From the NCBI RefSeq assembly GCF_021462505.1, contig NZ_JAKEDV010000003.1:258088-322087 (forward strand): a DNA stretch of 64,000 nt, in the 5' to 3' direction. A program made the translations under genes and the position numbers. Shown piece by piece: positions 1 to 7,905 of this stretch (its first letter is position 1; the number at the start of each line of letters is the position of its first letter). Below the pieces are notes generated by a model. The model was not told the origin of the DNA and did not search any database. It saw only the letters and a list, made by a program, of their open reading frames with translations. Source of the stretch: Thermus brockianus. GTDB taxonomy: Bacteria > Deinococcota > Deinococci > Deinococcales > Thermaceae.

Positions 1-1134
1 GCGCACCTCCTTGCCCAGGTACCGGCGGAGCTCCGCCAGGGCGAGGCGGGCGAGCTCCCCTTCCGCAAGCCTCGCCGCTTCCCCGGAGAAGTAGGCCCGC
101 ACCAGGCTCCACCCCTCGGGGGCCCTTCCCGGCCACTTGCGGTGGGTCCAGGTGAAGCCCCGCACCTGGTAGCCTTCCCCTTTGGCGATGAGGAGGCCGT
201 GCCCCTCCACGGGGAGCTCCTCCTTAAAGGCCAGGCTCACCGTGGCCGCCGGGGTGTGGGGGATGCCCTTCAAAAGGGCCGTGGCCCCGGGGAGGAAGGG
301 CCTTAGGAGGCTTGCCGCCGTGGGGGCGGGCGTGGCGAGGATCACCGCTTCGGCCTCGAGGGCCCCCCTGGGGGTGTGGAGGCGGAAGCGGCCTCCTGAA
401 GGCTCCAGGGCGAGGACCGGGGTGGCGAGGAGGGTATGCTCCGCCACCCTTTCCGCCATCCGCCGGGTGAGGGCGGAAAGCCCCTCGGCGAAGGAGAAAA
501 AGAGGCTCCCCCCCTCCCGGCTTCCCCGCCCCTTCCGGGAGCGCATGGCCCCGAGGAGGAGGCTTCGGTGCTTCCGCTCTAGCTCCAAGAGGGCGGGGAA
601 GGCGGCCCGCATGGAAAGCTCCTCGGGCTCGCCCCCGTAGATCCCTCCGGCCAAGGGGGCCACCAGGGCCTGGAAGACCTCCGGGCCGAGGCGCCTTTCC
701 ACGAACTCCTTTAGGCTTTCGTCCTCCTTGCCTCCCCTGGGGAGGAAGAGGTCGTAGAGGGCGCGAAGCTTGCCGGAAAGGGAGAGGAGGGGCGTTTGGG
801 CGAGGGCCTTCAGGTCCCCCGGCACCACCTGGAGTAGCCCCTCGGGGAGGGGATGGGGTTTTCCCTTGCGCAGGATGTAGGCGGAGGGCTTGGCGGGAAG
901 GGTGCCTATGGGCGAGAGGCCCAGGGCTTCGGCCAGGGCCAGAACCTCCCTCTTGTAGCGCACGCTGGCGTCGGGCCCCCCTTCCACCAAAAACCCTTCC
1001 CCCCGGTGGGTGAAGACCTTGCCCCCAAGCCGGGGGGTGGCCTCCAGGAGGAGAAAGTCGGCCCCTGCTTCCTTCAGGGCGAGGGCGGCGGCGAGCCCGG
1101 CCCAGCCCCCGCCCACGATGGCTACCTGAGCCAC
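1..1134 (-). CDS. hemG: Protoporphyrinogen/coproporphyrinogen oxidase, partial
   Basis: Open reading frame running off the left edge; the GTG start at 1134 overlaps the end of hemH. The N-terminus reads VAQVAIVGGGWAGLAAALAL, a GxGxxG Rossmann FAD-binding motif, followed by a dinucleotide-binding Glu in FLLLEATPRLGGKV, typical of HemY-type flavin oxidases. The first 378 codons are present, so roughly the last 70 residues expected for the family are missing. The family oxidises protoporphyrinogen IX or coproporphyrinogen III. In organisms using the coproporphyrin-dependent route this enzyme is called CgoX, and the neighbouring HemH would be CpfC; sequence here cannot decide. It is the last gene of the hemE-hemH-hemG operon. 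Confidence 0.88.
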   Translation of the reverse strand, partial: MAQVAIVGGGWAGLAAALALKEAGADFLLLEATPRLGGKVFTHRGEGFLVEGGPDASVRYKREVLALAEALGLSPIGTLPAKPSAYILRKGKPHPLPEGLLQVVPGDLKALAQTPLLSLSGKLRALYDLFLPRGGKEDESLKEFVERRLGPEVFQALVAPLAGGIYGGEPEELSMRAAFPALLELERKHRSLLLGAMRSRKGRGSREGGSLFFSFAEGLSALTRRMAERVAEHTLLATPVLALEPSGGRFRLHTPRGALEAEAVILATPAPTAASLLRPFLPGATALLKGIPHTPAATVSLAFKEELPVEGHGLLIAKGEGYQVRGFTWTHRKWPGRAPEGWSLVRAYFSGEAARLAEGELARLALAELRRYLGKEVR

Positions 1135-2075
1135 GCCGCCTCCACCAGGTCCTTGAGGACCTGGATGTAGTCTAGATCGGCGTTGAGGCTCCGGGCCCGG
1201 AGGAGCCTGAGGCCCACCGCTTCGGCCGTGGCCTGGGCCTCGAGGTCCAGGTCGTAGAAGACCTCCAGGTGGTCGGCGGGGAAGCCCACCGCCTGCACCA
1301 CCACCTCGGTGTAGCCCTCTTCCCTGAGTTGCCGCAAAAGCTCGTTGATGTCGGGCCCAAGCCAGGGCTCGGGGGTGCGCCCCGCCGACTGGTAGGCCAC
1401 CTGGAAGCGGGGGAGGGAGAGCCTTTTGGCGATGAGCTCCGCCGTCTTCTCCACCTGGCGCGGGTAAGGGTCCCCCCGCTCCACCGCCGAAAGGGGGATG
1501 GAGTGGGCGGTGAAGACATAGGCCGCCCGCTTAGGGTCCTTAAGCCGCCAGATGGCCTCCTCCAGCCGCCTGGCGTAGGCGGCGATAAGGCCAGGGTGGG
1601 CCTCGTAGCTTTCCACCCAGACGAAGTGGATGGGTTCGGGAAGGGCTTTTAGGGCGGCCTCCACCTTCTCCTTGTACTCCGCCACGCTCCTTAGGGAGTA
1701 GTGGGGAGCCGCCACGATGGCCACCGCCCGCCGGACCCCGTCCTCGTGCATGGCGGCCACCGCCTCGCCGATGGTGGGGTGCCAGTGCTTCGTGCCCACG
1801 TAGACCCGGGCCGGCCCCTGGGGGGCGCGGGGCGGGAAGGGGCCCAGGAGGCGCTTGGGAAGGGGAGGGGCCTCGAGGTTCAAAAGGGCCTGGAGCCTCA
1901 GGGCCTGGACCAGGGTGATCTCGTTCAGGGGGCTTTTGCCGATCCGCTCGTAGCGTTCCGTGAGCTCCCTTAGGAGCTCTTCGGAAGGCCTTTTGCCCCG
2001 GCGGATATCCGTGTAGTAGGGCTCAATCTCCTCGGGGGCATAGGGGGTGCCGTAGGCCATCAGGAGCACGTTCAC
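1122..2075 (-). CDS. hemH: Ferrochelatase
   Basis: 317-residue protein of normal ferrochelatase length, starting with GTG (MNVLLMAYGTPYAPEEIEPY). It inserts Fe2+ into a porphyrin. Recognisable features are the N-terminal MAYGTP stretch, the FTAHSIP motif containing the conserved metal-binding His, and YQSAGRTPEPWLGPD, which matches the C-terminal signature of soluble bacterial ferrochelatases. No membrane anchor is visible. The start overlaps the hemE stop (GTGA) and its stop lies inside the start of hemG, so the three genes are translationally coupled. Whether the substrate is protoporphyrin or coproporphyrin is not visible; the soluble Firmicute-like form makes coproporphyrin plausible. Confidence 0.93.
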   Translation of the reverse strand: MNVLLMAYGTPYAPEEIEPYYTDIRRGKRPSEELLRELTERYERIGKSPLNEITLVQALRLQALLNLEAPPLPKRLLGPFPPRAPQGPARVYVGTKHWHPTIGEAVAAMHEDGVRRAVAIVAAPHYSLRSVAEYKEKVEAALKALPEPIHFVWVESYEAHPGLIAAYARRLEEAIWRLKDPKRAAYVFTAHSIPLSAVERGDPYPRQVEKTAELIAKRLSLPRFQVAYQSAGRTPEPWLGPDINELLRQLREEGYTEVVVQAVGFPADHLEVFYDLDLEAQATAEAVGLRLLRARSLNADLDYIQVLKDLVEAAWLR

Positions 2076-3097
2076 GCCGCCACCTCCTTCACGAGTTCTA
2101 CCACGTAGCGCACGTTCTCCTCTGGAGTCTTGGGCAGGATGCCGTGCCCCAGGTTGAAGATGTGGCCGGGCCGCCCGGCGTTCTCCTCCAGGATGCGGAG
2201 GACCTCCCGCTTCAGGACCTCCTTGGGGGCGAAGAGGAGGGCGGGGTCCAGGTTGCCCTGGACCGGGGTTTCCCCCAGGACCGCCCGGGCCCAGGGGAGG
2301 GGGGTGTGGTGGTCCAGGCCCAGGACGTCCCCCCCCGCTTCCCGCATCTCCTCTAGGAGCCCCATGGTCCCCACCCCGAAGTGGATCACGGGCACCCCCA
2401 AAGGCCTTAGGGCCTGGAAGAGCCTCGCCATGTGGGGCTTCACGTAGCGGCGGTAGTCCGCCGGGCTCAAGGCCCCCACCCAGGAGTCAAAGACCTGGAG
2501 GAGGTCCGCCCCCGCCTCCGCCTGGGCCCTGAGGTAGCGGGCCATGGCCAGGGTGAGCTTCTCCATGAGGCGGTGCCAGAGGGCCTCCTCCCCGTACATG
2601 AAGGCCTTCACCTTTAGGAAGTGGCGGCTTGGCCCCCCCTCTATGAGGTAGCTCGCCAGGGTAAAGGGCGCTCCGGCGAAGCCGATAAGGGGCACCTTAA
2701 GGGCCCGCTTCAGGATGCGGATGGTTTCCAGGACGTAGGGCACGGCGCTTTCGGGCTCTAAGGGCAGCAGGGCCTCCACCCCCTGGGCATCCCGGATGGG
2801 GCGGTGGATCACCGGGCCCTTGCCCTCCACCAGGTCCAGGTCCACCCCCATGCCGTAAAGGGGGGTGGTGATGTCGGCGAAGAGGATGGCAGCGTCCACC
2901 CCAAGCTCCTCCACCGGGCTTAAGGTCACCTGGGCGGCGAGCTCGGGCTGGCGCACCATCTCGGGCAGGGTGTAGCGTTCCCTTAGGGCCCGGTAGGACC
3001 TTTGGTAGCGGCCCGCCTGGCGCATGAACCAGACGGGGGGCCTGGGGGTGGCCTCCCCCCGGGCCGCCTTGAGGACGAGGTCGTTCACGCCCCCCAT
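2072..3097 (-). CDS. hemE: Uroporphyrinogen decarboxylase
   Basis: Removes four acetate carboxyls from uroporphyrinogen III to give coproporphyrinogen III. The signature PPVWFMRQAGRY near the N-terminus is the HemE hallmark (substrate-binding Arg), followed by AAILFADITTPLYGMG with the catalytic Asp. The C-terminus FNLGHGILPKTPEENVRYV is also family-typical. The ATG at 3097 gives 341 residues, the usual length; a GTG at 3088 (VNDLVLKAARG) aligns even better with family N-termini. The frame stays open further upstream, but that extension would run through the divergent gene and is not used. First gene of the heme operon; its start is only 13 bp from the divergent foldase gene. Confidence 0.95.
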   Translation of the reverse strand: MGGVNDLVLKAARGEATPRPPVWFMRQAGRYQRSYRALRERYTLPEMVRQPELAAQVTLSPVEELGVDAAILFADITTPLYGMGVDLDLVEGKGPVIHRPIRDAQGVEALLPLEPESAVPYVLETIRILKRALKVPLIGFAGAPFTLASYLIEGGPSRHFLKVKAFMYGEEALWHRLMEKLTLAMARYLRAQAEAGADLLQVFDSWVGALSPADYRRYVKPHMARLFQALRPLGVPVIHFGVGTMGLLEEMREAGGDVLGLDHHTPLPWARAVLGETPVQGNLDPALLFAPKEVLKREVLRILEENAGRPGHIFNLGHGILPKTPEENVRYVVELVKEVAA

Positions 3098-3110
3098 GCT
3101 AGCATGGGGC

Positions 3111-4028
3111 ATGCGCGCTTTTCTTTTCGCCCTAGCCTTCGCCTTTAGCCCCTTGACCCTGGCCCAGGAGGACCCCCTGGTGGCCCAGGTGGGTGGAGAA
3201 GCCCTCACCAAGAGCCAGTTTGAGCTCCGCTTTGGCCTTTTCGCCAAGAGCGCCTTGAGGCAACTGGGCCTGCCCGACACGGAGGAAACCCGGGCCCTCC
3301 TCGCCCAGTATCGGCCCCAGTACCTGGAGGCCCTGGCGGAGGAGCGGGCCCTGTTGCAGGTGGCCAAGGCCCAGGGCTTCTGGCCCAGGCCCGAGGCGGT
3401 GGAGGCCCAGGTGCAGGCCCTCATGGAGGCCTTTCCCGATGAAAACGCCTTGGCGGAGGCCCTGAAGGGGGCGGGGCTTCCCGACCTTGCCACGTACCGC
3501 CTCCTCCTGGCGGAGGCCTTGGCCCTCGAGGCCCTGGAAGGCCACTACCGGGGGAAGCTTGAGGTTTCCCCCGCCGCCCTGAAGGCCCTTTGGCTCCTCT
3601 CCCCGGAGTACCGCCACGGGACCCTGTACTGCGCCCGGCACATCCTCCTTCCCACCCTGGAAGAGGCCCGGGAAGCCCTGGGCCGCTTGGCGAAGGGGGA
3701 GCCCTTCCCCCAGGTAGCCCAGGCCCTTTCCCAGGACCCGGGCTCCAAGGAGGAAGGGGGGGCTTTGGGGTGCGCCCCGGAAGGCACCTACATCCCCGCC
3801 TTTGAGAACGCCCTTTTGCGCCTGAAGCCAGGGGAGGTGTCCGGCCCGGTGGGGACCCAGTTCGGCTTCCACATCATCCTCCTGGAGGAGGTGAAGCCCG
3901 CCGGGCGTTTCCCTTTGGAGGAGGTGGCGGAGGAGCTCGCCAATAGCGTAAAGGACCGGGCCTGGGAAAAGCTCGCCAAGGCCCTCACCCGCCGCTACCC
4001 CATCCGGCTTTTCCCGGAAAGGCTTTAG
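3111..4028 (+). CDS. Secreted PpiC/SurA-type peptidyl-prolyl isomerase (foldase)
   Basis: 305 residues starting MRAFLFALAFAFSPLTLAQ, a signal peptide ending near Ala18-Gln19. The following helical region (about 25-180) resembles the SurA/PrsA chaperone domain. A parvulin domain spans about 190-285, with ARHILLPT, EEGGALG and FGFHIILLEEV as its characteristic strands. The protein should act in the periplasm on exported proteins. Two Cys (LYCARH, LGCAPEG) lie inside the parvulin domain. I chose the ATG at 3111 because it starts a clean signal peptide; an earlier in-frame ATG would lie inside hemE. It converges on the nitrilase-family gene with a 4-bp overlap. Confidence 0.88.
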   Translation: MRAFLFALAFAFSPLTLAQEDPLVAQVGGEALTKSQFELRFGLFAKSALRQLGLPDTEETRALLAQYRPQYLEALAEERALLQVAKAQGFWPRPEAVEAQVQALMEAFPDENALAEALKGAGLPDLATYRLLLAEALALEALEGHYRGKLEVSPAALKALWLLSPEYRHGTLYCARHILLPTLEEAREALGRLAKGEPFPQVAQALSQDPGSKEEGGALGCAPEGTYIPAFENALLRLKPGEVSGPVGTQFGFHIILLEEVKPAGRFPLEEVAEELANSVKDRAWEKLAKALTRRYPIRLFPERL

Positions 4029-4873
4029 GGGAAGTGGAGGAGGGCCTCGTCCCCCAGAGGCCCTCGGGCCAGGGCCAAGGCCTCCCCGGGGCCGTAGATG
4101 CCGCTTTGCCCCTCAAAGGCGAGCCCCAGGATCCTCCCGTTCAACATGGGGTTTAGGAGCACCTTCAGGTGCTCCCGCCCCACTAGCCTTTCCCGAGCCG
4201 AGGTCAGCCACACCTCCCCCTCCCGCCGGGAAGGGTCCCAGGGCCAGGGCCTTTCCCAGGGGGCGGGGTTGGCGGAGGGTTGCAAAAGGACCTCGGCCCC
4301 CAGGGCGTCTAGCCGGGCCAGGTGCCTTTCAAAGAAGCCATCCAGGCAGATGAGGATCCCCACCCGGCCGGCTTGGGTTTCCACCAGGTGGGGGCCGAAG
4401 CCGCCCCGCCTAAGCCAGCGCTCGGGCGGGGTGAGCTCCATCTTGGGCACCTGGGCCAGGAGGCGGCCTTCGGGGTTATAGAAGAGGGCCAGGTTCTGGA
4501 AAAAAGGGCTTCGGGAAAAGCGCCCCCGGGCGAGCTCTTCCTCAAAAGGGGGGCAAAGGAGGCTTCCCGCAAGGAGGTAGGTGCCATAGGCCTTCGCCGC
4601 CTCCGCCATCACCCGGTGGAAGACCCCGTAGGCCCGCCGCGCCCGCCGCCAGGGGGATAGGGGGTTTTGCAGGAGTTCCCGTAAATGGAACTCCCCCTCC
4701 AGGTGGAGGAGGAGGGGGAGGCCGAAGAGTTCGGGGAAGGCGGCAAGGCGGGGGGTGGGGGTGCCCTTTAGGGGGCTCAGGAGGCCATGGACCCGCTCCC
4801 GGAAGGCCTCCTCCGTGCGGTAGGCTTCCGGGAGGACCTCCGCCTGCACGGCCAAGAGGGTGCGGAACGGCAC
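4025..4873 (-). CDS. Carbon-nitrogen hydrolase (nitrilase superfamily)
   Basis: 282-residue cytoplasmic protein with the Glu-Lys-Cys catalytic set of the nitrilase superfamily: Glu48 in AAFPELFGLP, Lys144 in QVPKMELTP and Cys176 in ILICLDGFFE. These enzymes hydrolyse amides, nitriles or N-carbamoyl compounds as Cys nucleophile amidases. Substrate cannot be deduced. The Cys motif departs from the common CYD(L/M)RFP of amidases, so this is a divergent branch. It lies between a convergent foldase gene and a TauE-type permease gene 15 bp upstream on the same strand, so it may be the last gene of the sulfur operon that starts at 7733, though no functional link is evident. Confidence 0.82.
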   Translation of the reverse strand: MPFRTLLAVQAEVLPEAYRTEEAFRERVHGLLSPLKGTPTPRLAAFPELFGLPLLLHLEGEFHLRELLQNPLSPWRRARRAYGVFHRVMAEAAKAYGTYLLAGSLLCPPFEEELARGRFSRSPFFQNLALFYNPEGRLLAQVPKMELTPPERWLRRGGFGPHLVETQAGRVGILICLDGFFERHLARLDALGAEVLLQPSANPAPWERPWPWDPSRREGEVWLTSARERLVGREHLKVLLNPMLNGRILGLAFEGQSGIYGPGEALALARGPLGDEALLHFP

Positions 4874-4888
4874 CCCCTCAGCATACCC

Positions 4889-5632
4889 CTAGAGGCTTTG
4901 GGCCACGATGTAGACCCCCATGGCCACCAGGAAGAGGGCGAAGCCCCGCTTGAGGGTTTCGTGGGGCACCTTGAGGGCGAGCCTGCCCCCAAGGAGGCTT
5001 CCCAAGAAGCCCACCCCCACGAAAAGCCCCGCCACGGCGTAGTTCACGCTAAGGCCATAGGCGGGGAGGAGGTGGAGGTACTTGTAAAACCCGGCGAAGG
5101 ACTTGAGGGCGATGATGAGAAGGCTCGTGCCCACCGCCAGGTGCATGGGAAGCCCCCCGAGGAGGACCAAAGCCGGCACGATGAGGAACCCGCCCCCTAC
5201 CCCCACGAACCCCGTGAGGGCCCCCACGGCGAGGCCATCCAGGACGATCTTCCAGGCCTTGCGCCTTCCCCCTTGGGCCAAGGGGACGGGGCGGGCCATG
5301 AAGTAGGCGGCGAGGAGCATCACCAGGGCGAAGGCCAGGAGTTGCACCTGGCCGGAAACGTACTGGGAGAGGAAGGCGCCCAGGTAGGTGCCCGCCATGC
5401 CCGGAAGGCCAAAGAGGAGGACGTTCCGAAAGTCCACGAGCCCCCGGAGGGCGTAAGGAAGGGCCCCCAGGAGGGCGATCCCTCCCACGATGAGGAGGCT
5501 TTCGGCGATGGCCTGCTTAGGGGGCTCCCCCAGGAGGTAGACCAGGACGGGCACCGTGAGGATGGAGCCCCCCGAGCCCAAAAGCCCCAAGGAAAGGCCG
5601 ATGAGGAGGGCGCCGAGGAGGGCGAGGGTCAT
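4889..5632 (-). CDS. TSUP-family (TauE/SafE) sulfite/sulfur exporter
   Basis: 247-residue, very hydrophobic protein with about eight membrane segments in two homologous halves, each starting with a Gly-rich helix: GLSLGLLGSGGSILTVPVL and ALTGFVGVGGGFLIVPAL. This duplicated Gly-rich, VP-ending motif is the hallmark of the TauE/SafE permeases that export sulfite or related sulfur anions. The ATG overlaps the rhodanese stop (ATGA), so both are translated as a unit. With the adjacent rhodanese and beta-lactamase-rhodanese genes this reproduces the gene content of persulfide-responsive cst-type operons. Export of sulfite or thiosulfate made by those enzymes is an inference. Confidence 0.88.
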   Translation of the reverse strand: MTLALLGALLIGLSLGLLGSGGSILTVPVLVYLLGEPPKQAIAESLLIVGGIALLGALPYALRGLVDFRNVLLFGLPGMAGTYLGAFLSQYVSGQVQLLAFALVMLLAAYFMARPVPLAQGGRRKAWKIVLDGLAVGALTGFVGVGGGFLIVPALVLLGGLPMHLAVGTSLLIIALKSFAGFYKYLHLLPAYGLSVNYAVAGLFVGVGFLGSLLGGRLALKVPHETLKRGFALFLVAMGVYIVAQSL

Positions 5633-6285
5633 CGCTCTAAGGGAAGGCCGGAGGCGGCCCAGGCGTAGGTGCCCCCTTCCAGGTTGTAGACCTTTTCGCC
5701 GTCAAAGCCTTGCCCCACCAGGAAGTCCGCCGCCACCCCGGAGCGGTTCCCCGAGTTGCAGACGAGGAGGATGGGCCGGTTCTTGGGGAGTTCTGCGAGG
5801 CGTTCGGGCAGGGTGGAAAGGGGGATGTTGAGGGCCCCCGGCACGTGCCCTTCCCGGTACTCCCAGGCCTCCCGCACGTCCACCACGAGGGCGCTTCCCA
5901 GGAGGTCCTTGGCCTCGAGGGGCCCCACCTCCCGGTAGGGGGTGGCGGCGTAGCCCGCCTCCACGGGGGCGGTGTCCACGGGAAGCCCGGCGCGGTACCA
6001 GCGCACGATGCCTCCCTCGAGGTTGTAGACCTGGTATCCCTGGGCGGTAAGCCAGGCCGCCGCCTGCCAGGAGCGGTTGCCCGTGCGGCAGTAGAGGACC
6101 ACGGGGCGGTCCTTGGGGATCTCCTGGAAGCGGGCCATGAACTCGGAGAGGGGAAGGAGGCGGGCCCCGGGGATCCTTGCCTGGGCGTACTCCTCCACCT
6201 CGCGCACGTCAAAGAAGGGCACGCCTTCCTCGTAAAGCCGTTTGGCCTCCTCGGGGGACAGGTCCTTCACTTGGGTTTCGTACAC
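5629..6285 (-). CDS. Tandem-domain rhodanese (sulfurtransferase)
   Basis: 218 residues made of two rhodanese domains. Domain 1 (about 8-105) has the active-site loop YCRTGNRSW with Cys66; domain 2 (about 118-215) has VCNSGNRSG with Cys176. Both retain the nucleophile and a CxxGxR(S) loop, so both could carry a persulfide. This differs from classical two-domain thiosulfate sulfurtransferases, where only the C-terminal Cys is active. There is no signal peptide, so action is cytoplasmic. It lies 11 bp downstream of the beta-lactamase-rhodanese fusion and overlaps the permease gene, within one operon. Likely role: moving sulfane sulfur between thiols, sulfite and the neighbouring dioxygenase. Confidence 0.92.
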   Translation of the reverse strand: MYETQVKDLSPEEAKRLYEEGVPFFDVREVEEYAQARIPGARLLPLSEFMARFQEIPKDRPVVLYCRTGNRSWQAAAWLTAQGYQVYNLEGGIVRWYRAGLPVDTAPVEAGYAATPYREVGPLEAKDLLGSALVVDVREAWEYREGHVPGALNIPLSTLPERLAELPKNRPILLVCNSGNRSGVAADFLVGQGFDGEKVYNLEGGTYAWAASGLPLER

Positions 6286-6296
6286 GGTCTACCTCC

Positions 6297-7733
6297 TTAG
6301 GCGGGAACCAGCTCTTCGCCCTTCACCACGGGGAAGCCCGCCTCCTGCCAGGCCCTAATCCCCCCGGTGAGGTTCAGGGCGTTTTGGAAGCCGTGGGCGA
6401 GGAGGGCGGAGATGGCGGTGCTAGAGCGGTCCCCGCCCACGCAGTGGACGATGAGGGGCTTGTCCTTGGGAAGCTTGTCCAGGTGGGCCAGGATGCGGCC
6501 CGCATGGATGTTAAGGGCCCCCGGGATGTGCCCCGCCAGGTACTCGTCCCGTCCCCGCACGTCCAAGACCACCGCCTCCCCCCGCTCCCAAAGGGCCTTG
6601 GCCTCCTTGGCGGTCACCTGGGGCACGGTTTCCAGCTCGCCCTCGGCGTAGCCCTGGAGGGCCGGGATATACCCCACCACCTCGTCCAGCCCGATGCGGA
6701 TGAGGGCCCGGGTGAGGGCCTCCACCTCGGAGGGGTGGGCGAGGAGGATGAGGGGCCGGTCGTAAGGGAGAAGCCAGCCCGCCCAGGTGGCGAAGTTCTT
6801 CCCGGCGGGGATGTTAATGGCCCCTTTGAGGTGCCCCCCGGCGAAGGCGAACTTGTCCCGGGTGTCCACCAGGATGGCCCCTTCCCCAAGCCAGCGGAGG
6901 AACTGGGCCTGGGTGAGGCGGCCCGGGTGGGGCACGCCGCCCAGGATGGGCATCCCATCCCGGTTCAGCCGCTTCATCTCCTTGAAGTAGGTGGGGGCCT
7001 CCGGTTGCCCCTGGAGGAGGGCCCTTACGAAGCCCTCCTCATCGCCTCGTTCCAGGTACTCCGCCCACCAGGCGTGGCGGCGCTCGTAGCCCACGGTGGT
7101 GGCGGGGAGGGCCCCTAAGGCCTTGCCGCACGCCGACCCTGCCCCGTGGCCGGGCCAGACCTGCACGTGGTCGGGGAGGGTGAGAAACTTCTCCTTAAGG
7201 CTTTGGTACATGCGCCGGGCCCCGGGTTCCGCCGTGCCCTTGAACCCGGCCGCTTCCTCCAAGAGGTCGGGCCGGCCCACATCCCCCACGAAGACGAAGT
7301 CCCCGGTGAGGAAGAGGAGGGGCTCGTCCGTCACCGCCCCGTCCGCCACCAGGAAGGAGAGGTGCTCGGGGGTGTGGCCGGGGGTATGCACCGCCTGGAC
7401 CCGGATGTTGCCCACCTTGAACGTGTCCCCGTCCTTGAGGAGGACATGGGCGAAGCCCTCCAGGCCCCGGTACTTCCAGTTCTCGTCCCCCTCATCGGAG
7501 AGGTACAAGGTGGCCCCGGTGGCCTTGGCGAGCTCCCGGGCCCCGGAGAGGTAGTCGGCGTGGATGTGGGTTTCGGCGATGGCGGTGATGCGCAGGCCCA
7601 GGCTCTGGGCAAGCTCCAGATAGGTGTCCACGTCCCGCTTGGGGTCCACCACCAGGGCTTCCCCGGTGGCGGCACACCCGATGAGGTAGCTCATCTGGGC
7701 CAAACCTTCCTCGTAGATTTGCCGGAAGACCAT
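6297..7733 (-). CDS. Metallo-beta-lactamase/rhodanese fusion, CstB-like persulfide dioxygenase
   Basis: 478 residues. The N-terminal part (about 1-240) is a metallo-beta-lactamase fold of the ETHE1/persulfide dioxygenase type: HIHADY (His56, His58, Asp60), HTPGHTPEH and LTGDFVFVGDVGRPDL. It is followed by two rhodanese domains. The first (about 260-360) has lost the Cys (loop LILLAHPSEV), while the second (about 370-470) keeps it in VHCVGGDRSS. The order lactamase, pseudo-rhodanese, active rhodanese is that of the CstB enzymes, which oxidise low-molecular-weight persulfide and release thiosulfate. First gene of its operon; RBS AAGGAGG precedes the ATG. The promoter at 7774-7803 carries a CsoR/CstR-type palindrome. 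Confidence 0.92.
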   Translation of the reverse strand: MVFRQIYEEGLAQMSYLIGCAATGEALVVDPKRDVDTYLELAQSLGLRITAIAETHIHADYLSGARELAKATGATLYLSDEGDENWKYRGLEGFAHVLLKDGDTFKVGNIRVQAVHTPGHTPEHLSFLVADGAVTDEPLLFLTGDFVFVGDVGRPDLLEEAAGFKGTAEPGARRMYQSLKEKFLTLPDHVQVWPGHGAGSACGKALGALPATTVGYERRHAWWAEYLERGDEEGFVRALLQGQPEAPTYFKEMKRLNRDGMPILGGVPHPGRLTQAQFLRWLGEGAILVDTRDKFAFAGGHLKGAINIPAGKNFATWAGWLLPYDRPLILLAHPSEVEALTRALIRIGLDEVVGYIPALQGYAEGELETVPQVTAKEAKALWERGEAVVLDVRGRDEYLAGHIPGALNIHAGRILAHLDKLPKDKPLIVHCVGGDRSSTAISALLAHGFQNALNLTGGIRAWQEAGFPVVKGEELVPA

Positions 7734-7773
7734 GGGTTTACCTCCTTGCCGGGACCTTTGTCCCCATGTCCCG

Positions 7774-7803
7774 AAAATACCCTATGGGGGTAATAGGTGT
7801 CAA
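7774..7803 (-). promoter_or_regulatory. Promoter of the persulfide operon with embedded CsoR/CstR-type operator
   Basis: On the minus strand a -35 TTGACA (7803-7798) and a -10 TATTTT (7779-7774) are separated by 18 bp. The spacer holds the palindrome TACCCCCATAGGGTA (7792-7778), a TACCC / GGGTA dyad of the kind bound by CsoR-family repressors. A repressor here would block RNA polymerase directly. The transcript would start about 30 bp upstream of the ATG at 7733. Confidence 0.7.
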
Positions 7804-7851
7804 GCCCGAGCAACGTAAGCTCCCTCCCTATGAAGGTGGCCCATCATCTGC

Positions 7852-7885
7852 TATATTCGTCAAAGGACGTACCCCTACGGGGGTA
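7852..7885 (+). promoter_or_regulatory. -10 box and second CsoR/CstR-type operator upstream of the disulfide oxidoreductase gene
   Basis: A -10-like TATATT at 7852-7857 is followed by the palindrome TACCCCTACGGGGGTA at 7870-7885, with perfect TACCCC/GGGGTA half-sites and a 4-bp centre. The palindrome would cover the transcription start region. No convincing -35 was found. The GGAGG at 7897-7901 just before the ATG at 7906 is the ribosome site. The half-sites match the operator in the opposite promoter 85 bp away, so both divergent operons probably answer to one regulator not present in the window. Confidence 0.62.
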
Positions 7886-7905
7886 TCCAAACGAAGGAGG
7901 AAGCG

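Noticed and set aside
182..640. Long open frames on the plus strand opposite hemG and similar shadows across the GC-rich part
   Set aside because: They are antisense or shifted frames of clear genes, with Arg/Pro-rich composition and no ribosome sites.
3098..3493. Long N-terminal extension of hemE
   Set aside because: Would run through the signal peptide of the divergent foldase gene and has no HemE homology; the family starts at about 3088-3097.
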